Part shown: one piece after another, positions 25,311 to 36,465 of the stretch
Layout of the letters: each line of letters starts with the position of its first letter
How positions within the stretch are numbered: the first letter of the stretch is position 1
NCBI GenBank assembly: GCA_000499405.2
Contig: HG738139.1
Location: forward strand, 11,432,616 to 11,496,615
Direction: 5' to 3'
Source: Onchocerca volvulus
Taxonomy: Eukaryota; Nematoda; Chromadorea; Rhabditida; Onchocercidae
DNA: 64,000 nucleotides
Made by a program: the position numbers and the translations under genes
The notes under the pieces: model-generated
Seen by the model: only the letters and a program-made list of their open reading frames with translations
Databases searched by the model: none
What the model was told of the DNA's origin: nothing

Positions 25311-28300
25311 TAAATTATCTAAATTTAATGCTGAAATGTGAATTACTAATCAATATAGCAATATGATTGGTGTAACAGAAAATGATAGTATATTTGAATA
25401 ATTTACGTTCATTTCAAAATTGCTAATTTAATTCATTCATTCATTCTTTTGCTTTCAAATATCATTCCTCTTCTTCCTCTTCTTTTCTTTGAGAATTGTT
25501 GAAGGAAATTTGTAAATGTCAAAAGAATGCAGATTTAAATATATAATGCTTCATGAGAAAGGAAAAACGATGAATTTAAGTGGAATAGGTGAAATGTGAG
25601 AAGAAATAGAAATTGAGAGGGATAAGTTGAGGGTTTTCTCAGAGTGTTAAGATTGTCAAGAAGTGGTGGTTTCACGACTTGGAAGATTAATGAAGCAACA
25701 ACGCTTAAACATCACCACTACATAAACAGCTGCTAACTTTAATGCTAGCTGCTAGTTGATAGTGATAATGGGAATGATGATAATGATAAATGATGTAATA
25801 TAGCCGAGCATTATTCAAAGGGAATAGAATTATTTGTTAGACGAACAAATTATCCAATTTTAGATTTTATAAAATTTTTGAACAAAAAAAAAAAGAAACA
25901 ATTTTTACTAAAATAACAATATGAATATATGCATTTTTTGTGGATTTTTCTAAATAATTAAAAACATCAATTTCATTTAATATTTAAGAATGAATAGATA
26001 AATTAATTATATACGATGCATTGTTCTCAAAAAATTTTCACATTCAATTTTATATTATAAGTTGAAAAAATTTTTTGCAATTCTTGACTTTTTTTTGACT
26101 TTCAAACTTCAACAATTTACTTAACAGCATTTTAAAAGCCAACTTAATAATGGTTTGAAGAGTGGAACGCAAAATGTTGTTATGGGAGCTACCACACGAA
26201 TTTTAGCAGGTTTTTCAACATTTTACAAAAAATAACAAATGAAACGAAATTGTGTTAGCTAAATGATTTATGGATAGTGAAATTGAAATTTAGTATTGAA
26301 AGAATGTTTTCTTCTTTTTTTTTTCTTTTTTTGCAAAAGAAAGCAAAATAAAATTATTGGTGAATTGTGTATCATGGCATCAAAATTTGAATTAATTCCA
26401 ACAAGTCGCACAAAAAATTAAATGAAAATAGATATATAAATAACTGAAAATTAGGTTGGTCGAAACGAATTAACAGTTAAATTTTGACTGTAATTTAATG
26501 GATCGGTAAATAACTTTAAAATTATACTTCACATTTCCTTCTGCTTTTGATGTTTGTCGTTTCAAAAAATTTTTATAAGCCTAGCATTACAACTGAAACT
26601 TTGATCACTAAATATTACTAAAATAAAATAAATATTATGAATTTGCTGTAACTGAAAAATTCTTTTTTTTTTTGCATCATACTGCATAGTATCAAAATGT
26701 AGAATAAAATAGAAAATGGTAAAAATTAATAAATAAAAATCAACATTGTATCAGAATTTTGAGAAATAAATTATTTATTTATGCAGCAAATTTGCATAAA
26801 AATAATATTGAAAAGCAATCAACGATCCAAATTTATTTCAAAATATTTGATTTCGTTTTGTTTTCTTTTCAGACTATTTTAAATTCAATGCATAAATATC
26901 AACCGCGGTTACATGTTGTCCGGTGCGCTGAGCTTATTAATTTACCATATTCAACTTTTCGCACATTTGTTTTCAAGGAGACTGAATTCATCGCTGTTAC
27001 TGCTTATCAAAATGAAAAGGTTAGTTTATAATTGCATGTGTTATTTTCATGATAATAATTGAGACTGTTTAAAAAATTTTAAATCAATTATTCATTTGTC
27101 TTTCTTTTAATTTTTACATTGTCTCCTTTTTCTTTAAGTTTCTGTTATGTAATTAATTAAGTTTAATTTTCGCAGTTTCAATTAAAATTGACTAAAATCG
27201 GTATTAAGGTTTTTTCCAATTAATACATCGTGCTCATTGATATTTATTTTTAATAATTACATAAGGCGATCTATTAAGTTTTTTTAAGTTCTTTTAATTC
27301 ATAAGTATGGTAATCTTCTTAATGATCTATTGGTAAGGAAAAAAAGCTTTTTAAGTTCTTTTTTCGGGAAAATGGGACTAAATAGCGTCATCGGTTTATT
27401 TCTTACGATTTATTTCGTCTAGAAATTTCTTCATTTTCTATTCTATCAAATTTATTATTTTATCCTAATTTACCTAGCAATTTTCCAAATATCGATTCGA
27501 TTTCTTTGTTTTAATACTTCATCAGTTGTTGTATTTTTCTATTTCTTAATGTTTCATCAATTGAATTACCATTTTTTCTGCATCAATTGTTATTATTCTG
27601 CTCCTTATAAGCACACAACAAAACAACAAATCAATCAACCACTTCGCTGTATATCCTTAATTAATTGTCTCAGATTACAACATCGCACTAATTACTCCTA
27701 TACCATTTTGCAATGTTTGATGATAGACATATGCAAATTCATAGTCGAAAATTTTAGTACCATGACTAGATATTTGACTACTCTGACCTCTAAATTCAAG
27801 TACCGTAGATTAATAGTCTGAAAATAATCAAGCTAATTAGCTTCCTATAATTCGTTAAGTAATAAAAGAAAATAATATTTGAAAATTAACTATTCGCCCA
27901 AAAAATAGATAAATGCAAAAAGATAATCTAAAATTGTAATTTTATAAAATTGATATCTGATTAAATCCAGTTTCAAATTCAATTCGTACGAGATATAATA
28001 TGCCGAAAAGAATGTAGAAAAAGAAAAGTATAGCACTTTCCGGAATCATTTTTAAAAATAAAAATAACGTGTTTAATTTCAATATTTCGTTACTTTTTTA
28101 ATTGGTATAACGATTTATCCATTCACACCATGTTATACCGTAAAAATTCCTTATTTATGTAATCTTTAATATCGTATTCCACTCCATCGGATTTAATTCT
28201 TTTCCTTTTATTGACGATTTTTGTTATTTTTTTCTTAATTTATACATTTAATATATTTGTATTCTTGTATAAAATTAGAGGAAAAAGTAATGAAGAATTC

Positions 28301-31300
28301 CAACTATCACAATATTTTTTTATTGTTTCCAAAAGAATTTTTTATTATTTTCATTTTTATCGTTTATAAACAAAAAATTTTAAAAAGCATAAAATTTTTG
28401 TAACTTCCACCGTATGTTATTTCATTTATCCTTTGCTTTTCTTTCTTTGATATCTCTTTTTCCAATAATCGTTCTCGTTTTATCGATGAAACGAAACTTT
28501 GAAAATGTTGAGCAATTAAATCGTAAAATCAAATGCCGCCAAAGCACATACCATGCCAAATTACCGATAATATATATAAACAGACACAGTCATACATATT
28601 TGTAATATATTTCTGAATAGTTCAATGACATAATACTATTTCAGCCAATCTTTTTCCCTACTTTCTTTTATTCTTTTCTTCTCAACCGAAGATCTTTTAA
28701 AATTTTGCTACTAAAATTTGTAGCTGTTACTACTCATTTCTGCGCTTGTTGACCAATAATTGTTCAAATTTTCATGAAAAAAGAGATAAAATTTAAATAT
28801 ATTTTACCGAAAAAATTGAACTGATTGAATATATTGAAAATTTTCAAATAATACCAGATGAGAATGATTTGCAAAATTTACATAATGATTCAGAAAGGAA
28901 TGTTAATATCGAAGTTAGTCATTCTTAAAGAAAAAAAACCGTCGTGTGATTTCCTTTTTCCTTTTTGTTTATAATCCTAAACCAAACTGATATTTCATGT
29001 AAATGTACATAAGTAGAACTACTCTCATATCACTTTTTTTTTTTTTTTCAAACAAAATTCTAAAAATATACCAAAATGCGAATGATATGATTTGAAATAA
29101 TAATGAATAAACATCACAGTATATGAATTTCATGCTTTTTTCCTTTCTTTTACTAGACAAATTACGTATTATGAAATAATAATATACACATTGGAATATT
29201 TAACTTACACTTTTCACTTACAATTTTTCGTAAATAAAATAAGCTCATTTATACAAACAATATTTATTTCATTATTAGTATTAGTACACATTTATTATTA
29301 TTTTTATTTCTATTTTTCCAGTTTAGTTAATGAAAGTAAACATTTGCTACCTTATTCAAATATTGTTTACCTATTGATGAGTAGTAAAATGAATAATTAT
29401 GGTCTTTCTTGGAATAGTTTATCGTTGATCGCAACTGTCCTTTCTTCCTAAACTCTTAAATCCTTCCTCTTTCATTTATGGTCGTGAGTAAATAAGAAAT
29501 GTTATTGCATCAGTACTTTTGTTATCTTTAATCGTACTGTAAAAATTTTTTCATTACAACATTATCTTTTAGTTGCTTCTTTGCTAATTTTCCTCCATAT
29601 CATATTGTTCTTATCTTATTAGTAAATCATTAAAAGATTAAAAAGAAAGAGAGAAGGCAAAGAAATGGAAAGATTGTAAAAAAAAACATTCTATTTTCTA
29701 GTATACTCTGTAAAATTCTATCATTTTTCCATCGTTTTAAATTATCATGATTGCTGAGAGAAGCAACATAAAAATGATGAATGATTGAGAAGGATGAAAG
29801 AAATGGTCGAATTTTAATAAGCATTTTTGTGAAAATATCAATAGTTTGAAATATCACCCTTTCTTTTCTTGTTTTACGGTTTTCTCTACTTCTCTTTGCA
29901 TATATACACACAAAAATTATTTAATTTATAAAAATTTTTAAATAAGTAGTTTATTATTAATTTTAGTGTAAGAAGGACAGAAATACGGACAGAAATGTTA
30001 CCTTAATCACCAGAGACGCACATTGGCTTACCGTATTTTTCTTTATTTACATTTTTTGCAATCTCTTCTTTTTTAATATAAAAATGGAAAACACTTTTCT
30101 TTACTAAATGGGTTATAAATAAGTTTTACTGATATTTTTATCGAATTTTCTGACTTTTATTATTTTCAACTTTTTTTTTTTTTTACAATTAGTAATGAAA
30201 ATAGCAATACTGACAAATTAGTAGTAATGACTTTATAAAAATTCTTATAAATTGAGTGCTATGATCAGTGAATAATATAACAATAGTAACATTATACTAA
30301 TATATTTCTTTTTTGAATTAGAATATTGATATAATTTTGTTATTTTTGTTATGAGTATCATCGAAAATATCAGATAAATCTTGGAACAAGGATAAATATT
30401 CGCAATACTTGGGTTCGATAACGAAAACAGTAATAAATGACATAGTGATGAATTTTTTTTGTTATCACTATTATCGATTATTCTTTTTTAATATTCATCT
30501 ACAAGATATATTGTAAAATGAATCAATATCAAATATTCGTTTTTTATGATTCCATATTAATGATATTAAAAATTTTATTATTGACAATGATAGTATTTAT
30601 TTAGATAATTGATTTTATGAGGAATTTAACATCACTATAATAGTATTAGTTGTAGTATTAACAACAGTTGATTTCTTGTATCAGTGATAACAGTAGTAGT
30701 AATAATGGCAAATCAATTTGCATTTTATCTGTAAGAGTTAAGTTTATGATGTTGCTATAATTCTTCGTTAAGAACATATGTTATCAGCTGTGCACAATAA
30801 TTTCATATAATACGACAATATTGATCATTTGACCGTATATTCCCTATTTTAACCTTTGATTTTTTCTTTGTATGAAATATAAAATTTAATTTGAAATTAT
30901 GTTTAACCAATTATTTTGAACATTCAAATTTTTGAACTTAAAATTGCATTTAATAGGTAAGGAATCAGTAAAAATCCAACTCTTGAAAAATTTTTTTTTT
31001 GTAAGCAAGGGGTTTTCCTCTTTTTTTTTTATTGCAATTATTTGCTTAATTAATTTATTCTGTTTCAGTTTCTGTTTAACTTTGTTCTAATGATTTAAAT
31101 CATTCGTATGATATATGAATCGATTAATATTTGTTGAAACTTCTGAAATGAAAAAAAATGCGTAAATTTTTATAATTTTAAAAATTCAGACTAATTCGAA
31201 ATGTTTTTAAGAAAATATTTTATTTATTTATTGTGTTATTGGAATAAATTTCGCCGACAAATAGTTAATGCTTAGACAATTGTTGACCCTGTATTTCGAG

Positions 31301-34300
31301 TTGTAGTCGCCTAATTTCAAAATCTTTTCATCCGTTGCATATGTTAACATCTTTGACATGAAATGAGAAATGAATTGGAAGCATTCTTTTCTCTTTTATT
31401 ATTTCATACCATTAACCTTATCCGGTCGCTTAATTCTATTCCCTAAAAGAAACTTATTTACGGTTGAGTTATTCTACGTAATTCGACATTATTAGTTGGT
31501 TTTCCGGTTTTTTCAACCATTCATTCTTCTCTTCATTGACCTAAATTTTATAATAAATTATAAAAGTTGAAATTTGATTTATGAATTAATGTAGAAATTC
31601 GTATTCTGACTGAAAAAATAAATAATTAGTGAGTTATAAGTGAATTGTGGACTGAAGGAAATAATTTAATCAGATGATTATCATTTCATTGTCAGTAATA
31701 TCTGTCGTTTTGACGGAAATTTCCATCTTTTATTTCTCTCTTTTTATGAATAAAAGAAAGTTTTTTCATTCATTCTTATTTTTTACCGCACCTACTTTCG
31801 ATCGTCTTGAGATTTTGAATCCACTTCTTGGCCAGCAAAAAAAAAAGACATTATTTTTATCATTCTACTATTCTATAGAAAAATTTGAGGCTATTTCTGC
31901 AACCAAAAAGAGCAGATTCGAGGAGTGTCAATGATAAAAGTCTTAGCAGAATACGATATTTTAGTGCCATTTACAGTATACCAAAAAGATCCTTTCTATA
32001 TACTCGTTACAGCATATATATTTTTAAATTCATTTTTTTATCACTCGTCAGAATGATAGTTAATGACAAATAATAATTTGCATATAAAACTCTGATTTTA
32101 TTTTATAAATGATAAATGACAATTTACAATTATGTTGGTGCATGCTATATCATAAATAGGGAATAGATCAGATCTTTCATAAGATTCTGTTGGAAGATTC
32201 GGAGCAAAGATTCTGATTCTGTCCAATAGCATTCCCTCCAATGTTTCCTCATCTTTGGTATCTACGACAAGAGTTGATACTTCTATGTTAGGACAATACA
32301 TCCTGTTATGTTTATGTCCCATGATCCTGACATGGAAGTATCAACCCTTGTCGCGTATCGTTATAAAAAGGATATGGCGTTATGCAATAAAAAAGTCTCG
32401 TATTTGAGAATCATACTTTATATTGGTGCCAATTGACTTTACATCAATCATACAGTAATAGGATATATAGAGATAGAAAAAGTGTGTGTGGTTAATTGAA
32501 ATGATTAATTGTATAGATCCTTTTCATTTGTCGCATCTCATTTGAGTGTTAACAGTATCATTGTCACCATCAGCTATATCTTCGGGTATTCCCGAGGGTG
32601 TAACACATGCATGCTCACAATTAGCTTTAGTTTAAAAGACCCAATGAAGCAGGAAGGCATTTCACCAATACATATGTATATATTTTTATATATTTATGCT
32701 TTGCTACTAAATTGTATTAAATGAATTTTTGGGCAGTTGATTTTTCATTGCTATCATTTCTGTTAGACTAAATGAACTGTAAGCAGAAAAATAAACTTAA
32801 AAGCACTTTAAAGAGATGAAAGACTATTAGCACAGAAGAATGAAAGATTATCAAATACCAGAGGAAGCGAAAATGAAAGAGACACGCAAAAGTTTATTAG
32901 CTTTAAGGCGGAATTGCTGACACGAAATTAGTTAGAAAATGAAATAAAAGGCTTATTGGCCATCTATCTTCACCATCATTTCTTCTTTCTCACTCATTCC
33001 TTTCCCGGATTGGAATACGGTGTATACTAAATAACAGAAGATTAGATTGAAGATTCAGTGGAGAAAATATTCCGTTGGGAATAGGCAATTGAAGAAAGGA
33101 AGTAGTAGTTCAACATTGTCGATCATTTTAGTTGTGTCGAGCATTGTGCGGATATTTCTGTGTTTCTTAGGGGGTCTTTGAGTAAGTAAAGTGTATATCG
33201 AGCGCAAATGGAATTGTCTATCAAATATTGCTATTGCTAAATACCACCCATATAGAAGCAGCTAACACTTAGAATAGCTTAATATAAACGAGAATGGATC
33301 TCGATGAGGCGGAGAGGGATATTAGCTTTGTAATGTTTCTATAGATTTATTGTCGAGACTTAAAACAGGCACAAATGTAAATGTAGCAAAGCAAATATCG
33401 TATTCCTTTCTGGATCATTTTTTTCTTTTTTTTTGCCATCATCATTATGAAAAATTGAAATTCATCAGGAATAGCAGTAAAATAACACATCCAGAAAAAA
33501 GGGAAAAAAAACAATAAGAACAAAGTTACAGCGAAATGCTGGTTAATGAATGGAATAATAACAATGAATTATTTCAAATAAAAGTTGAAAAATAAAGTTA
33601 AATATTACTTGCATTTTCTAATACACAATCCATTGTCATTTCCGCATTTTTTCTGAATTAAGATTCAGGAATTTGATGTCACTGCAATCTCGCTGAATCT
33701 AAAGCGTGAATTTTCTTGAATTAAATTTAATGGCAGAATTTTGCAAATAAAATTATGTATACATATTATCATAAAATTTTTATCAAAGCTGTAATTGAAT
33801 AGTTTTGTGCAGCAAAATTTTCATTTTTTTTTCACTTGCTATTAACTTTCCCAAATAATTTTTAAAGAAAAAATCTTGCATGAAAACAGTGTGTTGAACA
33901 AAAATAATTCGGTAGACTTTAATTATATTTTATTTCTAAATTTTTTGCAAATAATTAGTTGCTGAAATTTTGTGAATAATTCAAAAACAGAATCTGAAGC
34001 CATCTTTCTTTGAATTCGAAAATTTGCTTTATATTATTTTTGACATTTTCCCTTATATTAAATAGGGACACTATTATCGATTGTGATGGTCGTAAAATAC
34101 TCTTTCACATTCATAATTTCCAGACATAATTTCGGATGAATGCTTACATCTGAAAAAAGGTTCTGAACCAGGGAAATAGGATGATATTTTGTAACAGAAA
34201 AATCCGAAAATCCATATTTTCTTTTTTTTTTTTTTGCAGGTAACACAACTTAAGATCGACAATAATCCGTTTGCCAAAGGGTTCCGTGATGCCGGTGCTG

Positions 34301-35049
34301 GAAAACGTGAAAAGAAACGATTGCTGAACAGAACGGAATGTAGCGCAACAAATGCCAGTATTCTGAAATCGGTGATTTCTTTGAATGATGAACCTGTAAC
34401 ATCTGAATCACCAGCTGCACGAGCAGGTAGCTCAATGGATTCAGATCATTCAGATGATGATGATTCGCCACCTCTTCCGAAGCGAGCTCGAAGTAGCCAG
34501 AATACCATTGATGATTCGTTACAAAATAAGAATCACCTATCCCAGAATCATAATCTTCAACAACACCTCCAACTTTTGCAAAATCACCGATTACTATCCA
34601 AGGAGACTGCCAATTTCCAATTGTTTCATCCAGCTGCTAATATCGGAGGTGGTGGTGGTGGCGGAGGCGGAGGTGGCGGTCCGCCACCACCACCACCTCC
34701 TTTTGCACCATTCTTTCAGAATTACGGGTTTCATCCGGCTGCGGAATTTTTTTTCCCCGCCACACCTTTTCCCCGTGATTTCTTGATGCATCAAGCGGCT
34801 GCTGCAGCTGCTGCTGCACAATTTTCGCCCTACCTACTTCGGCCATCTCTACCCGGTCCGCCACTTCCCTCTGCTCCTCAGGCAATTAATCCATCTGTAC
34901 CTTCCCTCACTTCTGCTACTGTACCGCAATCGTTACCATCGACTGCAGCTACCGACAACGGAATACCATCAAATTCAGTTCCTACAACAGAAAAACCGGT
35001 AGTAGCTCCAAAAAAGGGAGGATTCGATGTATCTGATCTCCTTGCTTAA
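12838..35049 (+). CDS. tbx-2: T-box transcription factor, Tbx2/3 class (tbx-2), four exons
   Basis: Exons 12838-13118, 17671-17938, 26873-27019 and 34240-35049 join in phase to give 499 residues from the Met at 12844, or 501 from 12838. The second Met is favoured by MAFNPF, which resembles the MAYHPF start of vertebrate Tbx2/3. The T-box DNA-binding domain spans about residues 67-257 and contains [126 protein letters not shown] and PFAKGFRD, diagnostic of the Tbx2 subfamily. C-terminal to it come an acidic patch (about 297-305), a basic KRAR cluster (311-314, possible nuclear signal), a Gln/Asn-rich segment, Gly12-Pro7 (366-384), Ala8 (416-423) and a terminal FDVSDLL (492-498). It is expected to act in the nucleus, mostly as a repressor; in C. 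elegans tbx-2 is needed for anterior pharyngeal muscle. All junctions use GT-AG. Confidence 0.95.
13119..17670 (+). other. tbx-2 intron 1 (4.55 kb)
   Basis: Donor gtgtac and acceptor tgtattatag. The intron is AT-rich with many short A and T runs. A GGTGTGA T-site core lies at 16962-16968 next to a somewhat purine-rich, less AT-rich patch (about 16.8-17.0 kb). No gene is recognisable. Confidence 0.75.
17671..17938 (+). CDS. tbx-2: tbx-2 exon 2 (core of T-box)
   Basis: It begins by completing Arg (GRR) and reads [20 protein letters not shown] through [13 protein letters not shown], ending at a strong gtaagt donor. This is the most conserved part of the DNA-binding domain. Confidence 0.96.
18155..18190 (+). 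repeat. CT/CTTT microsatellite
   Basis: A run of cttt units passes into uninterrupted tc repeats on the coding strand of tbx-2 intron 2. Similar runs recur at about 19721-19770 and 21251-21278. Confidence 0.85.
19990..20200. promoter_or_regulatory. Less AT-rich island with 16-bp perfect palindrome in tbx-2 intron 2
   Basis: The palindrome tacctaccggtaggta (20011-20026) is followed by C-rich and G-rich stretches (cccgcactcccccggtagacgggag), an AGGTGTGT T-site-like core at about 20088-20095 and a CCATTGG-type box near 20133. The cluster resembles an intronic cis-regulatory module. This is inference from composition and motifs. Confidence 0.35.
21446..21600 (+). repeat. GTCTGTCCGTCTGTTT imperfect repeat
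   Basis: Units of gtctgt and gtccgtctgt recur at least three times between about 21450 and 21590. This is simple-sequence DNA of low AT content relative to its surroundings. Confidence 0.65.
21636..21850 (+). repeat. GAT and AAT trinucleotide repeats
   Basis: Runs of gatgatgatgatgat alternate with aataataacaataat units over about 200 bp. This is simple sequence without coding support. Confidence 0.85.
24357..24374 (+). other. G-quadruplex motif (GGGAA)n
   Basis: Four GGG runs separated by AA (gggaagggaagggaaggg) fit the canonical G3N1-7 x4 pattern, on the coding strand of tbx-2 intron 2. In vivo folding is not shown by sequence. Confidence 0.7.
24400..24660 (+). other. Less AT-rich block of unknown function in tbx-2 intron 2
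   Basis: Just after the G-quadruplex motif, about 250 bp has near-balanced composition and few homopolymers. One 71-codon open frame crosses it (24417-24632) but shows no family similarity I recognise and starts on a non-ATG codon. It may be a regulatory block, a non-coding RNA or an unrecognised exon. Confidence 0.3.
25268..25310 (+). repeat. (TTA)n microsatellite, about 14 units
   Basis: About 43 nt of uninterrupted tta units are directly visible in tbx-2 intron 2. Confidence 0.9.
26873..27019 (+). CDS. tbx-2: tbx-2 exon 3
   Basis: It encodes 49 residues, [20 protein letters not shown] through [11 protein letters not shown], the second half of the T-box. Both ends are phase 0, between ttttcag and gttagt. 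Confidence 0.95.
27020..34239 (+). other. tbx-2 intron 3 (7.22 kb)
   Basis: Donor gttagt, acceptor tttttgcag. It includes a GGTGTGA core on the minus strand (28123-28129), a 30-bp-armed hairpin at 32264-32354, and a less AT-rich stretch at about 32.1-33.4 kb. A 74-codon minus-strand open frame (32098-32322) has protein-like composition but no recognised family. Confidence 0.75.
32264..32354. repeat. Long imperfect hairpin, 30-bp arms
   Basis: The arm at 32264-32293 (core gttgatacttctatg) is the reverse complement of 32325-32354 (core catggaagtatcaac) at 26 of 30 positions, with a 31-nt loop. All four differences are transitions, so some become G-U pairs in RNA. It could be a small inverted-repeat element or a hairpin RNA precursor. 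Confidence 0.55.
34240..35049 (+). CDS. tbx-2: tbx-2 exon 4 (end of T-box and C-terminal regulatory region)
   Basis: It begins [17 protein letters not shown], finishing the T-box, then encodes the low-complexity C-terminal region and ends DVSDLLA before taa at 35047-35049. The Gly and Pro runs (34645-34701) sit on the two arms of a perfect 20-bp inverted repeat. The region is markedly richer in C and G than the surrounding DNA, as expected for coding sequence. Confidence 0.95.
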   Translation, partial: VTQLKIDNNPFAKGFRDAGAGKREKKRLLNRTECSATNASILKSVISLNDEPVTSESPAARAGSSMDSDHSDDDDSPPLPKRARSSQNTIDDSLQNKNHLSQNHNLQQHLQLLQNHRLLSKETANFQLFHPAANIGGGGGGGGGGGGPPPPPPPFAPFFQNYGFHPAAEFFFPATPFPRDFLMHQAAAAAAAAQFSPYLLRPSLPGPPLPSAPQAINPSVPSLTSATVPQSLPSTAATDNGIPSNSVPTTEKPVVAPKKGGFDVSDLLA

Positions 35050-35142
35050 TTGTGACATTTTTAAGTTCATCCAAATTTTCATTTATTAACAGTTTTCGAA
35101 AAAAAAAAAAAAAAGTAAAACATAACAATCATACAAATTCTT

Positions 35143-35148
35143 AATAAA
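35143..35148 (+). terminator. Candidate poly(A) signal of tbx-2
   Basis: An AATAAA hexamer lies 94 nt after the stop codon, a typical nematode distance. An internal A run at about 35100-35114 precedes it. Confidence 0.5.
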
Positions 35149-35584
35149 ACTAATTGAAATTTTCCATATAATTTTTTGCAAAGCTGAAAATAAAAATATT
35201 CGATGAAAAGTGGTCATGGAATTGTTAGATTTCTGATCAAATTATTGTCTTATTTATTGAGCAATTATAGTAAGAAATGTTAAAATATATCAATGAAGTG
35301 ATAAGTCTATTGTTTTTTAACATTTTGCAACTATGATAACATAAGATGAAAATATGTATGTATGACTTGTAATAAAAACTTACGAATATTGCAAATTTCA
35401 GATTATTGATTAGTAACTGGAAATTTTTTATTATCAATCGCACAAATCGGTGTATTTATAGACAATGTTAAATCGTATATTTGAAAAAAAAAAATTCGAG
35501 TAATGGAAAGGTTTTTTCGCTTAATTGATGAATTTTTGAATTAAAATGCAATCCTCACATGGCTTTACTGTTTATAATAAATTG

Positions 35585-35611
35585 TTTTTTTTTTTTTTTT
35601 TTTTTTTTTTT
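35585..35611 (+). repeat. Poly(T) run, 27 nt
   Basis: Uninterrupted T run about 540 nt downstream of the tbx-2 stop codon. Confidence 0.88.
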
Positions 35612-36401
35612 ACATTGTATATTTTAAAAAGAAAAGTATAAGAGTACCAATGAATTGTATAGATTTGAAATATAATAATATTTTTTTGTTTCTTCTTTTC
35701 GTTTCATTTCTATCATGCATTTTGTAATGTTTTGCTAAAATTTAACTCAATAAGATGAAATTATAATAATCTGAAATAAATTAAGTAAAAATTTTGATAC
35801 ACAATAAAAAGACATATTGTTTTTTGTTACGATAATATTACACATAATCTATGAGTATTCCGGAATTGTAGGTTATTGCTAAAAAATATTAACAAATGTT
35901 GATAATAATTAAAAATTTTAAACTTCAAATTTTGCTTTTAAAATTATTTCAACGAAAATTTTTTTTCATTCCATTAGATTTAGCCCCTATCAAAATTTAA
36001 CAATAGATAAAAGTAACATAATACGTTTATGCATTCACTTGTATATCAAATGTTTTCAATATATTTGTTATATTAGAAGAATATCCAAGAATATAAATGC
36101 CGCTGCTTCAGAAGCATTTCTTCGACGAAGCAATACAGTATCCAATTTCAGATTTACATAGATTTGAAGTAGTATTAACGATGTATGTCAATCTTTCGCC
36201 TTGGATTTGTTTACTTGTTCCTTGAAATATTATTTACTGTTTTTCGAGTACTAAAATATAAAATACAACTTAAGCATAAGCATACACTTCCCGCAACATT
36301 GATTACTATAAAAATTTATAATGAAAAATTTTCAAGTATTTCCGTGAAATCTGAAACAAGATATGCATATGTATACAATAACTGAAGTTTTCTAGTAAAT
36401 C

Positions 36402-36465
36402 GTCGATTTAAGGTATATGTTTGCTTAGAAGAAGTAATAGAAACATAAACATATCTTAAATCGAC
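36402..36465. ncRNA. Candidate hairpin (possible small RNA precursor)
   Basis: The arm 36402-36422 (gtcgatttaaggtatatgttt) pairs with 36447-36465 over about 19 bases with a two-base bulge, around a 24-nt loop. Size and shape resemble a microRNA-type hairpin, but I recognise no known seed, so the RNA call is speculative. Confidence 0.25.

Larger units (their letters stand above)
17939..26872 (+). other. tbx-2 intron 2 (8.93 kb)
   Basis: Donor gtaagt, acceptor ttcttttcag. It contains three CT microsatellites, a GC-rich segment with a perfect palindrome near 20.0 kb, GTCTGTCC-type repeats near 21.45-21.6 kb, trinucleotide repeats at 21.64-21.85 kb, a G-quadruplex motif at 24357-24374 with a less AT-rich block after it, and a TTA microsatellite. 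No gene is supportable. Confidence 0.8.

Noticed and set aside
34454..34885. Several 70-110 codon open frames in other frames over tbx-2 exon 4
   Set aside because: They overlap the well-supported T-box exon and read as His-, Ser- or Trp-rich complements of its Gly/Pro codons, so they are shadows.
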